Source of the DNA: a virus
Reading direction: 5' to 3' (one strand)
Virus record (IMG/VR): IMGVR_UViG_3300032236_001514
Location: 1-64,000 of that record
Length of the DNA: 64,000 nucleotides
The position numbers were made by a program, and so were the translations under genes. Positions 29,306 through 38,168 of this stretch are shown piece by piece. Every line of letters begins with the position of its first letter. Position 1 is the first letter of the stretch. The notes beneath the pieces were generated by a model. The model was not told the DNA's origin. It ran no database searches and saw only the letters and a list, made by a program, of their open reading frames with translations.

Positions 29306-31075
29306 TTAATATTTGATATTAACTTCTACAACTCTTCCTGCATATTTTTCTAATATATCTGTTTTACCACCGGGAGTGATCAAATATAGAATTCTATTCT
29401 GTTCTACTTTTGGTATGGAAGGATTTTCTTCTGTATGACCATCAGTAAAATATATAAGACCTTCTATTTTCTTAATTTGCTTAGAATCTAAATATTGTTT
29501 AACACAGCTTAAATAAGTTCCTCCGTCATTTCTTATCTTCATTTTACCCAATTCTGCCTTAATCTTATCAAGACTCATGGTTTTACTGTCGATATTAGTC
29601 TCTGTATAAACATCATCCATCCAGAAAAGAACCTTTAATTTTACGGTTTTTCTACTTGATACGATTGATGCTACTTCATTTAAGAATGTATGAATCTGAT
29701 TTGATGATATAGAACCACTAGTATCAATAGCCACAATAAGGTCTAACTTGTCTTTTACAAGCTTTTCACTAGGCATATAGGTACTAGCACCCACCCAATA
29801 ACGAGAACTTGGTCTTCTCCAATTCTGTTCCATAGTAGGAAGACCTCCTACGAAATTTCTTAATAAAGATTTCCAATCTGTTTTTGTTTTTAAAATTTCC
29901 TTTTTAATGAGTCCACCTGTTCCGCTTCCTGCACCTGTTCCACGACTAGCTGAACCCGGATTTTCTCTTAAAGTCTGATCATATGCTTTTTGTATTATGT
30001 CAGTAAGATCCTTTTCCTGTTGATCTAGATCCTTTTTAGAATCTGTTTCATTAGGTTCATATCTTTCATCGTTATTTGGTGCTTGTATAGGAGTAGGCTT
30101 CTTAGGCTTTTTTTTAGCTTCGGTTTCCTTTTGTTCCTCTGGTTTTCCACCACCGCCTCCACTACCTTCGCCTTCTTGCTCACTCTCACCGCTTCCCTTA
30201 CCTTTGCCCTTTCCTTCTCCCTCACCTTCACCTTCACCTTCACCTTCTCCCTCACCTTCGCCTTTATCTCCCTTGCCTTTTCCCTTGCCTTTGCCTTCCT
30301 TATCACCAGATTCTCCCTCTCCCTCTCCCTCCCCTTCACCTTCAGAATCGCCCTCACCTTCCTGCCCCTCTCCTTCGCCCTCTTGTTCATCCTCTTCACC
30401 AGTAGGATCAATAGGCTGATCGAACTTCTCTGAAGATTCAATATCATCCTGAACCTTGTCAGGATCTTTCTTTTGCCAATTTTCAATGAATGTATACATC
30501 TTTTCTGCTGTAAAATCAGTAATATCCACATTACCATATTTTTCGATACGCCATCTTCCATCTGTTCCTTTTCTTGGTAATAGTGCTCTAAAATCATCAC
30601 TATCAGGAAGCTTAAATCCATCTTCTGAAAGATCTCTATTGATAATATAATCTGTAGCTACATTCCATAGTTGATGGTTTCTTGATCCTTTTCTGAAAAA
30701 GGATAGACCAACAACATGACCGCATTCATGAACTAAAACTGCTGTAACTCCATCTTGATCAAGATTTTTTGTAGCAAAAATTGGATTGATATAGATATTT
30801 CCTATAGCATCAACAGCCATAGTATCGACATCATAAGTCATTACTGTCTTTAATGTGTTTAAAATTCTCCAATAGAAAGGGAAAGTCTTCTGGAGAACAT
30901 ATCTAGAACGAGCCAATCTAAGATCAAGTTCTTTGAAAGTTTCATCGTCAATAGTAGGTGCATTCTTTTCCTTTTGCTCCTTTATAAGTCTTTTGGGCTT
31001 TTGATGAATACGATTTTTTTCTATAACCGAAAGGTATCTTTCGAAAATCTGATTCATGTCCTTATCGTATATCAT
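29306..31075 (-). CDS. Metallopeptidase-like plus VWA domain protein (MoxR partner)
   Basis: 589 residues. Residues 45-200: putative metallopeptidase with AVLVHECGHVVG (HExxH at 116-120). Residues about 225-300 are a low-complexity GE/GK-rich linker. Residues about 440-589 form a von Willebrand A domain with the MIDAS motif DTSGS near 450 and a T-D-G-H site. The arrangement matches bacterial DUF2201-type proteins paired with MoxR ATPases. TAAATA lies 7 nt before the ATG. The first residues MIYDKDMNQIFERYLSV resemble other targeting-like starts. Confidence 0.87.
   Translation of the reverse strand: MIYDKDMNQIFERYLSVIEKNRIHQKPKRLIKEQKEKNAPTIDDETFKELDLRLARSRYVLQKTFPFYWRILNTLKTVMTYDVDTMAVDAIGNIYINPIFATKNLDQDGVTAVLVHECGHVVGLSFFRKGSRNHQLWNVATDYIINRDLSEDGFKLPDSDDFRALLPRKGTDGRWRIEKYGNVDITDFTAEKMYTFIENWQKKDPDKVQDDIESSEKFDQPIDPTGEEDEQEGEGEGQEGEGDSEGEGEGEGEGESGDKEGKGKGKGKGDKGEGEGEGEGEGEGEGEGKGKGKGSGESEQEGEGSGGGGGKPEEQKETEAKKKPKKPTPIQAPNNDERYEPNETDSKKDLDQQEKDLTDIIQKAYDQTLRENPGSASRGTGAGSGTGGLIKKEILKTKTDWKSLLRNFVGGLPTMEQNWRRPSSRYWVGASTYMPSEKLVKDKLDLIVAIDTSGSISSNQIHTFLNEVASIVSSRKTVKLKVLFWMDDVYTETNIDSKTMSLDKIKAELGKMKIRNDGGTYLSCVKQYLDSKQIKKIEGLIYFTDGHTEENPSIPKVEQNRILYLITPGGKTDILEKYAGRVVEVNIKY
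30170..30400 (-). repeat. Low-complexity GE/GK-encoding repeat
   Basis: ccttcaccttcaccttctccc-type 6- and 12-base repeats encode the acidic then basic glycine-rich linker of the VWA protein. Long antisense open frames here are by-products of the repeat. Confidence 0.85.
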
Positions 31076-31143
31076 ATTACCTATTTATCAGATTTAAATA
31101 CTTTTACACTAAATAATAGATATTTTTTGGATAAGTTATTATT

Positions 31144-31719
31144 ATGAACAATTTATCAGAAAACGTACAGATGAGAAAACCAGAACATACAATGAATACT
31201 ATGGTTGTTCCTTCTATTAACATTAGCCCAAGTGTAGTTAATATAGGAGAAAATATCAATAAAGCATTTGAGGAAAGAGCAAATAGATTCAGAAGACCTG
31301 TTCCTTCCGAGGAAAATATAAAGAGCCAAATTGCAAAACTTGTTGGTGATAGATTGAAATATTATTATGAAAATATTGAAGCACATCCTTCTGAAATGGG
31401 ATTTCCTAAAGATTGGAAAGTAGAACAAGTTAAGGCTGATTATATTAATGGATATTATGTTTATGCGTGTATTGTATTAAACACAGAAGAAAATAATCGT
31501 TGGTTTGTTTTCTTTGATGCAAAATCAAATGCTTCCAAAAACATTGATCCTCACTATTTTAACATCAAAACAAAACATTTCAATATTGATAAGTTCCCTA
31601 TGGACATGATTGTAAATGCTCCTCAAGAAGCAAAAGGAAAAGCAATAGAAATGACCGAGAAGCAATTTGCTGATACAGTTGGATCTAAGAGAGTTGGTGG
31701 TATTCTTTCTAAGCTTTAA
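31144..31719 (+). CDS. Hypothetical protein (191 aa)
   Basis: Soluble. The C-terminal 120 residues (RLKYYYENIEAHPSEMGFPKDWKVEQVKADYINGYYVYACIVLN...RWFVFFDAKSN) look like a compact alpha/beta domain; no family recognised. Preceded by GGATAAGTTATTATT, a late-type box. Divergent from the VWA gene. Confidence 0.7.
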   Translation: MNNLSENVQMRKPEHTMNTMVVPSINISPSVVNIGENINKAFEERANRFRRPVPSEENIKSQIAKLVGDRLKYYYENIEAHPSEMGFPKDWKVEQVKADYINGYYVYACIVLNTEENNRWFVFFDAKSNASKNIDPHYFNIKTKHFNIDKFPMDMIVNAPQEAKGKAIEMTEKQFADTVGSKRVGGILSKL

Positions 31720-31720
31720 T

Positions 31721-31918
31721 CTAAGCTGTTATAATTGTAAATTTAAAAAGAAATAATCCGTGAGATTTTCCTTTAGTTAATTCTTTTTTAGCACTTACGA
31801 TTAATTTATTTTTTGCTAGTAATAGTCTTTTCTGTTCTAATGCAGAATCTGCTTCTTCTGGAGTTCCAAAGAAGCCGCTCCATTTAATTACGTTGCTATC
31901 GTATTTTGGAACATCCAT
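31721..31918 (-). CDS. Hypothetical protein (65 aa)
   Basis: KWSGFFGTPEEADSALEQKRLLLAKNKLIVSAKKEL: helical, basic. TAAGTA precedes its ATG by 8 nt. Ends next to the converging gene. Function unknown. Confidence 0.6.
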   Translation of the reverse strand: MDVPKYDSNVIKWSGFFGTPEEADSALEQKRLLLAKNKLIVSAKKELTKGKSHGLFLFKFTIITA

Positions 31919-31967
31919 ACATATAATACTTAATATATGTATGATACTAGTTTTCTAGAAAAAAAAA

Positions 31968-32054
31968 TGGTGGGCAGAGAAGGACTCGAACCTTCGATGT
32001 CATTTAAGACGGGAAATTTACAGTCTCCTGCAATAGCCACTATGCGATCTACCC
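31968..32054 (-). tRNA. tRNA-Tyr(GTA)
   Basis: Class II on the minus strand. Acceptor GGGTAGA/TCTGCCC, anticodon stem GGAGA/TTTCC, loop CTGTAAA (GTA), long variable arm, T arm GAAGG-TTCGAGT-CCTTC, encoded ACCA. It is the only tRNA far from the main array. Confidence 0.93.
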
Positions 32055-32065
32055 ATTATAAAATT

Positions 32066-32341
32066 TTAATCTTCTTTTAAAGCTTCTTCGAGAAGAATGT
32101 TGAATGTATCATTGATGGTACAATCATTATCCAAAGAATGTTTAATAAGAAATAAAAGAAGTTCTTTTGGATATTCATCTAATTCAACATCAAGCTTCTT
32201 CCATTTTCTGAGAAAGACAGAACCATCTTCCTGAATCTCCCATGTAAACTTATCACCTTTGTTAAGACCATACTCTTGCATTTCCTCATCGGTAAACTCA
32301 AGGTATGCTTCTTCTCTAGTTTTGATTTCTTTATATTTCAT
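32066..32341 (-). CDS. Small regulator-like protein with AbrB-type hairpin (91 aa)
   Basis: EEMQEYGLNKGDKFTWEIQEDGSVFLRKW (about 18-46) resembles the swapped-hairpin AbrB/MazE DNA-binding fold; the C-terminal half is an acidic helix. Could be a transcription regulator or antitoxin-like protein. The ATG lies 6 nt after an early-type -10 box. Confidence 0.65.
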   Translation of the reverse strand: MKYKEIKTREEAYLEFTDEEMQEYGLNKGDKFTWEIQEDGSVFLRKWKKLDVELDEYPKELLLFLIKHSLDNDCTINDTFNILLEEALKED

Positions 32342-32347
32342 TTTTAT

Positions 32348-32376
32348 ATATTAACATTATGACCTAATAATGTCAA
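32348..32376 (-). promoter_or_regulatory. Host-type promoter predicting a leaderless mRNA (minus strand)
   Basis: Reading the minus strand: TTGACA (32376-32371), 17-bp spacer, TAATAT ending at 32348, then 6 nt to the ATG at 32341. Confidence 0.8.
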
Positions 32377-32749
32377 CAAATTCTTTTGGAAGAACTACAT
32401 TTAAAGGATATCCTTCAAATAAAGGTGCAATATCTTCTTCTTTATAAGAAGCCAAACCACATCCTATTTTTGTTACAAGAAAAGTAAAGTCAGGATTTTG
32501 TTCTGCATAAATAAGAAATTCATTAACATAATCTTTAATCTCTATTAAATCCAAAGTTTTAATAACATAGTCTTTGGTAGGTATGGCATAGGTTTTTCCT
32601 TGATGACCAACGCCAATTCCCCATACTGCACCGAATCTATCAAATGCAAGTTTGGCTGCTCCTGCTCCGTGTATTCCAGCTTCATTAGAACCGAATACAA
32701 AGATTTCATCATTTTCTAGATGTGATATATTGTTAGGTGTAAATCTCAT
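32357..32749 (-). CDS. Macro-domain-like phage protein (A1S_2505 type)
   Basis: 130 residues from ATG at 32749; an upstream TTG at 32761 is possible but less likely. IFVFGSNEAGIHGAGAAKLAFDRFGA, GVGHQGKTYAIPTKD and FLVTKIGCGLASYKEEDIAPLF are the conserved blocks of a small phage family with a macro-domain (ADP-ribose-binding) fold. It may bind or hydrolyse ADP-ribose derivatives and so counter host ADP-ribose-based defence; that is inference. Confidence 0.78.
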   Translation of the reverse strand: MRFTPNNISHLENDEIFVFGSNEAGIHGAGAAKLAFDRFGAVWGIGVGHQGKTYAIPTKDYVIKTLDLIEIKDYVNEFLIYAEQNPDFTFLVTKIGCGLASYKEEDIAPLFEGYPLNVVLPKEFVDIIRS

Positions 32750-32839
32750 ATTTTTTGACAATATCTGGATGATGTTTAATACGATCTATTGTATATACCA
32801 ATTTTCATTCCTATATACTATAGGAAATAACCAAAAAGA

Positions 32840-33082
32840 TCAAGAAGTTTTTTCTACTCTTTTTAGTTTTGTGTAGTATTTAGGATCTTCAAACAGATGA
32901 TCCATAGCAATTGTTTTTGCTGTTTCTTCGTCTTGAGTATGCTCTCTTTCTACCTCAAGACCCGCATTTAATTCGCTCTGAAGCTCTTCTAAACTTACAT
33001 TATGCTTAGTAGCAAGGCTCTCAATAGTCTGACCTTTTGCCAGACCATTTAAAACATTTTCTACTAGAGTATTGAACTTCAT
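32840..33082 (-). CDS. DUF5661-like small protein (80 aa)
   Basis: C-terminal EEREHTQDEETAKTIAMDHLFEDPKYYTKL-type block (about 47-75) is the DUF5661 signature. Residues 15-38 (KGQTIESLATKHNVSLEELQSEL) look like a small HTH. It begins MKFNTLVENVLNGL, one of the recurring targeting-like starts, and TAAGTA lies 5 nt before the ATG. DUF5661 proteins are common in large myoviruses; function unknown. Confidence 0.8.
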   Translation of the reverse strand: MKFNTLVENVLNGLAKGQTIESLATKHNVSLEELQSELNAGLEVEREHTQDEETAKTIAMDHLFEDPKYYTKLKRVEKTS

Positions 33083-33093
33083 AAAATTACTTA

Positions 33094-33339
33094 CTAAAAT
33101 TCTATCTTAAAATTAGTATATGTTCTATTATTTAAGTTTTTATCTGTTTCTTTTACTACTTGACCAGTTAGGATTAATCCTAACTTTTTGAATAAAGTCA
33201 GTTTATAATTTTCTTGTAAATGTTTATTAATAACATCAATATTAGGATTATCTACATAACCTTCCTGATTGGGTTTGGCTGTTTGTGCAGAACAAACACC
33301 AATCAGAAATAAGAATATTATGCTTCGCAGGATTTGCAT
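33094..33339 (-). CDS. Small exported protein (81 aa)
   Basis: Cleavable signal peptide MQILRSIIFLFLIGVCSA, then about 62 soluble residues. Its start overlaps the end of nrdA by 22 nt, so it is in the nrdA operon. No cysteine in a lipobox position. Function unknown; a periplasmic effector such as superinfection exclusion is possible. Confidence 0.7.
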   Translation of the reverse strand: MQILRSIIFLFLIGVCSAQTAKPNQEGYVDNPNIDVINKHLQENYKLTLFKKLGLILTGQVVKETDKNLNNRTYTNFKIEF

Positions 33340-34976
33340 GTCATAATTGAACGAGCAAGTTCCTTTGCTGGATTGGTTGATCTTTGATAATAGAGACTCT
33401 TAATACCCTGTTCCCATGCAAAAATGATAAGTTCATTAACAGCCTTTGGTGGTGTTCCAGCAGGAATAAGCATGTTTAAACTCTGCCCCTGATCAATATA
33501 CTTTTGACGAGAAGCAGCCTGAATAATAATTTCCTTCTGAGAAGTCTCTTCAAATGTCTTAAAAACATCTTTCTCTTCTTGGGTGAGGAAATCAACATGC
33601 TGAACCGATCCACTATGCTTGAGAATGTCCATCCAAGTGTCATCATCATTCTTACCTTTTTCTTTTAAGAGCTTCTTGAGATAGGGATTCTTATATGAGA
33701 ACTTTCCTTTGGCAAGATCCTTAACATAATAGTTACTATTATTTGGTTCAATAGACGGACTAACCTGACCTAAGATAAATGAGGATGACGTTGTAGGAGC
33801 AACAGCAAGTGTAGTAGTATTTCTGCGACCATAACCTTTAAGAAGTTCTGGTTCACCAATTAATTCGGAAAGTTCTTTAGTTGCTTTGTCTGCTCTTTCA
33901 CGAATGGTTTTCCAAATAGTTGAATTAAGAAGTTTTGCTTCCATTGACTCAAATGCAATCATTTTTGACTGCAAGAGAGAATGCCAACCAAGAACACCAA
34001 GACCTAATGCACGATGACGAATTGCGAAATTGCGAGGAGCATCCATGAATTTCATACCCTTCGTTTTTTCAATGAACTCTGACATGACAGCATCCAAGAA
34101 ATAAATCATTGTCTCAACTGCATCAGTATCTTTCCACTCTTCCCATCTCTCTAAATTCATTGAAGATAGATCGCAAACAAATGATTCATCATCACTATTT
34201 GGAAGCATGATTTCTGTGCAAAGATTTGATTGAGTAATCTTTAGTTTCTTATCATTATAAACTTGTGGTGCTTGTTTGTTTACATTATCAGTAAAGAAAA
34301 TATATGGATAACCAGACTCAAATCTCTTCTTGAGTACCAATCCCCAAATTCTTCTTTTTTCTTTATCACCATCAAGCATGGATTTCATCCATTCATCAGA
34401 AATAGTAACACCAATAGAAAGATCTTGAATTTCATTTCCCTCACCTCTGATCTTTAAAAACTCTTCAATGTCTCCATGATCAATAGGAAGATAAGCTGCA
34501 AAAGATCCACGACGAACATTACCTTGAGATACAACGTTCATGAGTTTATTAAACAACTCCATAAAATGTACTGATCCTGTTGATTCTCCACCAGATGAAA
34601 TAGCCTCGCCCCTTGCTCTAAGATCACCAAAGTAAGCAGAAGTTCCTCCACCATTTTTTGTCATGATACCAACCTCGGCAACCTTCTCCAAGATCCCTGC
34701 CATTGTATCGGGAATATGAGAACCAAAACAAGAAATAGGAAGACCTCTCTTACGACCAAAGTTTGAAACTATAGGAGAACTCAAAGAGTAAAATCCCTTA
34801 GATACATAATCTTCAAATTTATCAGCAAATCCTTTTATGTTTAAAATTCTTTCTGCTGTTTCTGCAATGTCTCTATATCTTTTCTTTGGTTCTTCTCCTT
34901 CAAGTAGATATCCTCTATGTAAAAATTTAATAGAATCTTTATTAAGCCAATAGTACGGTTCTTGTGTTGTTGTCAT
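33318..34976 (-). CDS. nrdA: Ribonucleoside-diphosphate reductase large subunit (class I), short form
   Basis: 552 residues versus about 750 for T4 and E. coli NrdA; the N-terminal ATP-cone is absent. Catalytic residues are present: CFG (C83), N-L-C-T-E (N251, radical C253, E255), C268, the radical-path tyrosines in SLYYQR near 533 and a C-terminal CKSC redox pair. Reduces NDPs or NTPs to deoxynucleotides with NrdB. Loss of the ATP-cone means dATP would not shut it off. A homing endonuclease gene separates it from nrdB. Confidence 0.93.
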   Translation of the reverse strand: MTTTQEPYYWLNKDSIKFLHRGYLLEGEEPKKRYRDIAETAERILNIKGFADKFEDYVSKGFYSLSSPIVSNFGRKRGLPISCFGSHIPDTMAGILEKVAEVGIMTKNGGGTSAYFGDLRARGEAISSGGESTGSVHFMELFNKLMNVVSQGNVRRGSFAAYLPIDHGDIEEFLKIRGEGNEIQDLSIGVTISDEWMKSMLDGDKEKRRIWGLVLKKRFESGYPYIFFTDNVNKQAPQVYNDKKLKITQSNLCTEIMLPNSDDESFVCDLSSMNLERWEEWKDTDAVETMIYFLDAVMSEFIEKTKGMKFMDAPRNFAIRHRALGLGVLGWHSLLQSKMIAFESMEAKLLNSTIWKTIRERADKATKELSELIGEPELLKGYGRRNTTTLAVAPTTSSSFILGQVSPSIEPNNSNYYVKDLAKGKFSYKNPYLKKLLKEKGKNDDDTWMDILKHSGSVQHVDFLTQEEKDVFKTFEETSQKEIIIQAASRQKYIDQGQSLNMLIPAGTPPKAVNELIIFAWEQGIKSLYYQRSTNPAKELARSIMTCKSCEA

Positions 34977-35019
34977 AAAATTGATACCTATATCTTAGCA
35001 GATTACTAGTGAATAGCAA

Positions 35020-35310
35020 TCAAAATTTATAACTTAAACGAGATCTTAATTCATCTTCACTTATTTTTTTTTGTCTGTAATCTATCCACAAATAAAAATC
35101 TTCAACCGTAAGATTATCTGGAATAATAGTTTTACCTAAATATTTTTTAAAAGGATTTTTATTACCATTTAAACCTAAAAGTGTTTTATCATCAATTCTT
35201 ATAAAATTTCCACAATTTTTAATTCTAATAGGTTTATTTAATGGTAAATCTTCTGTGACAATATTATTATTTTGGTTTAATATATTTTCAACCAGAATAT
35301 CAAATTTCAT
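35020..35310 (-). CDS. Hypothetical protein with MKFDILVENIL start (96 aa)
   Basis: I place the start at the ATG at 35310, 4 nt after the preceding gene, rather than at 35388 inside it, because MKFDILVENILNQ matches the start of the DUF5661 gene (MKFNTLVENVLNG). C-terminal part VEDFYLWIDYRQKKISEDELRSRL is helical. Function unknown. Confidence 0.68.
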   Translation of the reverse strand: MKFDILVENILNQNNNIVTEDLPLNKPIRIKNCGNFIRIDDKTLLGLNGNKNPFKKYLGKTIIPDNLTVEDFYLWIDYRQKKISEDELRSRLSYKF

Positions 35311-35314
35311 ATTT

Positions 35315-35611
35315 TTATTCTCCGAATTCGGAAGGATTGAATAATTTTGATAAAGTTTCTTTGGTTTTGTTGTTATCACTTCCACCATAAGGTCTCATAC
35401 CATTTGGATAACGTCTTTTTATTTCTTCTATTACTTTAATGAGTCTATCAAATATATCAAAATTTACTTTATCGTCTAAAAATGCATCTTCTATCATATC
35501 ATAAATATGATTAACTAATTTATTTCCGTTTTCTTCTAATTTAGAATTTCTTTCTTTGGTATAAGTTTCTTTATAAGCATTCTCTAACAAAATTGTATCT
35601 TTATTTCTCAT
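35315..35611 (-). CDS. Hypothetical helical protein (98 aa)
   Basis: MRNKDTILLENAYKETYTKER start of the recurring N-K-D-x-x-x-L-E-x-x-Y type. Helical, soluble. TAAATA precedes the ATG. It lies in the nrd operon with no evident enzymatic motif. Confidence 0.65.
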   Translation of the reverse strand: MRNKDTILLENAYKETYTKERNSKLEENGNKLVNHIYDMIEDAFLDDKVNFDIFDRLIKVIEEIKRRYPNGMRPYGGSDNNKTKETLSKLFNPSEFGE

Positions 35612-35643
35612 ATTTAATATTTACCAAAAAAAAAAAAACATTT

Positions 35644-37119
35644 TTATGAAATTTTTTTATTCCATTCAAATTTCATACTACCACAATCATAGATTTTATT
35701 ATAACCCAATTTTTTCATGATTTGCGATTCTGTTTTGGTTTTATCGTATCCTTTTTTAATCAATACATCCTTTCTAAATGAAAATCTATTGTATTTTTTA
35801 TTTCCTTTCACATAGAAATAGTTAGGTTTAGTATCATATTGGTGTTTAAATCCAAGTTTTTCATACATTATACCTGTTCCATATTTTTTATCACAGTAAC
35901 TTGTAATTTTTTTTGGGTTGTGTTTTTTAATAAAAAAATCTAATAGTTTAGATGCTCCGCCGACAATGTTGGTGTTTAATACACTACACATTCTTAGTAA
36001 CTCAAATTCATCAACTTTTGATTTTGTTCCTAAATTTTTTCTATTATTACCCAAAGTCAAAAGCATTACTAATTTATCATTGTGATATAATCCATATCTA
36101 TACTTTGATATACAATGACCTTGTATATGATTCATTTTTAAAAATTCTTTAGAATCATTTAGACAAACTTCCTTTATTTCACACTTCCTAGCAAAAATTC
36201 TGTTTTCGTTTTTATTGAATGAATTTCTTAAAATACTTTCACATACAGATCTTTTTTCTATCCAATCATCTTCAAATATATGAATAAGACGATATCCTAA
36301 AGAATTCATCTTATTGGTTTTTTCTTGATGGTAATTTTTTTCTTTGAATAAATCACTATGCCAATAAAGACCATTAAATTCTATGGCTATTTTTTGATCA
36401 TTACACAAAATATCAATTTCTTTAATATCTTTAATATTTCTAACGGAAGTATTTATATTTTCTATTTCCATTGATTTTAAAAATTTTTCTATTTCCAATT
36501 CATATGAACTTACAAATGTTGTACATTTCGGACAAAATCCACCACCAGCCATGTGTATATATGGTTTGCATGTATAATCTCCATGTTTTGGACAAGTTAT
36601 AATAACTTCATCATGTGCCTTAAAATATTTTACTTTATCATAATTGTAAAAATTTTTATGTAAGTTTGAAGATATTTCTACAAATTTTAAAGTATCAAAA
36701 CGATCATTTTCAATTCTGCAATCTTTGCACCCAAAAAAATTACTTCTTAGTACATTTCTAGGTGCTGTTTTATATTCTCCGTGTTTTTTACAAAAAAATA
36801 CAATAGGATCTTTTAATGTTTTAAATTCTTTGATTTTTGAAAAATCATAATTTTTAAAATTTTTCCTATTTTTTATTTCTTCTAAAAAACCACCCAATCC
36901 TTTTTTAGATGCATCTGATGTTTTTTTCCTAGCACATAAAAAACATCCTTGTTTATTGTTTATATGGTTACTTGGTTTCATTTCAAAAAAACCATGTGTT
37001 GGGCATTTTATTTTTACTTTTTTTAAACTATGTTCATAATTTGTAAGAGAATAATCATAAAACCCATTATGGATTTTATTTGATCTTTCGATAAAAGTTT
37101 TATTATCTAGTTTTTGCAT
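35644..37119 (-). CDS. Homing endonuclease of EDxHD type with zinc-ribbon repeats
   Basis: 491 residues. Three N-terminal repeats each with KCPTHGFFEMKPSNHI-like or CPKHGDYTCKPYIHM plus C-x-x-C (about 34-62, 108-135, 173-200) would read DNA. The catalytic Vsr-like domain IDILCNDQKIAIEFNGLYWHSD (about 235-256) and HIFEDDW complete the E-D-x-H-D set. The rest may be a second GNAT-like or accessory domain. It sits between nrdA and nrdB, a classic site for free-standing homing genes in T4-like phages. TAAGTATATC precedes its ATG. Confidence 0.87.
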   Translation of the reverse strand: MQKLDNKTFIERSNKIHNGFYDYSLTNYEHSLKKVKIKCPTHGFFEMKPSNHINNKQGCFLCARKKTSDASKKGLGGFLEEIKNRKNFKNYDFSKIKEFKTLKDPIVFFCKKHGEYKTAPRNVLRSNFFGCKDCRIENDRFDTLKFVEISSNLHKNFYNYDKVKYFKAHDEVIITCPKHGDYTCKPYIHMAGGGFCPKCTTFVSSYELEIEKFLKSMEIENINTSVRNIKDIKEIDILCNDQKIAIEFNGLYWHSDLFKEKNYHQEKTNKMNSLGYRLIHIFEDDWIEKRSVCESILRNSFNKNENRIFARKCEIKEVCLNDSKEFLKMNHIQGHCISKYRYGLYHNDKLVMLLTLGNNRKNLGTKSKVDEFELLRMCSVLNTNIVGGASKLLDFFIKKHNPKKITSYCDKKYGTGIMYEKLGFKHQYDTKPNYFYVKGNKKYNRFSFRKDVLIKKGYDKTKTESQIMKKLGYNKIYDCGSMKFEWNKKIS

Positions 37120-37169
37120 ACTAGATATACTTAGTGTAAGAACTGGTCGATTGCAAGAAAAATGTTTAA

Positions 37170-38141
37170 TTAAAACAATTCAGATTCATCAAAACACTGT
37201 GATTTTTTAGAATATTCTGTTGGTCTACCGTGAAAAAAGTCAGTCATGTTATTACCAATCAATTCTTCTGAAAACCACATTGTCTTCTTAAGAATTTCCT
37301 TATCAATTTCAAACACAGGCTTGAATTTAATTTGAATGAGCGATTCATTAATACGATTCTTGATAAACTCTTTGAGAATTGGAGCAGATAAGTTTTCTTC
37401 GTTAATACCATTAACCATCCAATCTACAATTTCCGATTCAGACTTAAACGCTTCTCTTGCTTCGTGTGCAATCTTAGCTTCAAGCTCCGCATCAAAAAGT
37501 TCTGGATACTCTTCTCTAATTGTATTAATGATTCTTGTGCCAACAAGACCATGAATCTGTTCTTCGTTACGAGTATATTTTACTTGTTGGTCTGTGTCTT
37601 TAAGAACGTTCTTAAAACGAGCAAACCAATTGATTACATAGAATTGTGAGAATAAAGAAACATTCTCAACAAACAATGTGAATAAAATCAAAGCATAGAG
37701 ATATTGTTTCTTAGAATCCTTATAAAATCTGTGAGTATATTTTCTAAGATATTTCACTCTTCCTTCGATCCAATCTAGCTTTAAATTCTTTTCAAAAATA
37801 TCTTCCAATCCAAGAGCAGAAATTAATCTTTCGTATGCATTATTGTGAATAACTTCAACATTTGCCATTACATATCCAAGATCCGAAAGTGATGGATGGG
37901 GAAGATTTTCTCCAAGCTTTGCCCAAAATGTTTTGACTGCAATTTCAATCTGACCAATTGCAGAAAGAGTACGAATGACAATTTCTCTTTCTTGATCATT
38001 CAAATTTACTTTGAATTGTTGAACATCAGATTTAAAATTAAATTCTTTGTCTGTCCAAAAGCCATTGTGCATTGCTTCGATGAATTCTTCTGTCCAAGGA
38101 TAGTTGTTAGGTTTACGGCTTATTTGTTCTTCGAATATCAT
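37170..38141 (-). CDS. nrdB: Ribonucleoside-diphosphate reductase small subunit (class I)
   Basis: 323 residues. Diiron ligands E66, E96, H99, E159, E194 and H197 are in order, and Y103 (V-E-V-I-H-N-N-A-Y) stands where E. coli Tyr122 forms the radical. It generates the radical passed to NrdA. The C-terminus ends FDESELF, the kind of acidic/aromatic tail that docks into the large subunit. TAAATA lies 14 nt before the ATG. Confidence 0.94.
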   Translation of the reverse strand: MIFEEQISRKPNNYPWTEEFIEAMHNGFWTDKEFNFKSDVQQFKVNLNDQEREIVIRTLSAIGQIEIAVKTFWAKLGENLPHPSLSDLGYVMANVEVIHNNAYERLISALGLEDIFEKNLKLDWIEGRVKYLRKYTHRFYKDSKKQYLYALILFTLFVENVSLFSQFYVINWFARFKNVLKDTDQQVKYTRNEEQIHGLVGTRIINTIREEYPELFDAELEAKIAHEAREAFKSESEIVDWMVNGINEENLSAPILKEFIKNRINESLIQIKFKPVFEIDKEILKKTMWFSEELIGNNMTDFFHGRPTEYSKKSQCFDESELF

Positions 38142-38168
38142 AAAATTGTACTTCTATTTACAACAATT

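Noticed and set aside
30025-30621. Long open frames on both strands inside the VWA gene
   Set aside because: They read the GE/GK low-complexity repeat in other frames (RE/KV or SP/FT repeats) and have no independent start signal.
32756-32783. TTGACA-16-TAATAC on the plus strand
   Set aside because: No plus-strand gene follows; it points against minus-strand genes. An antisense RNA is possible but unsupported.
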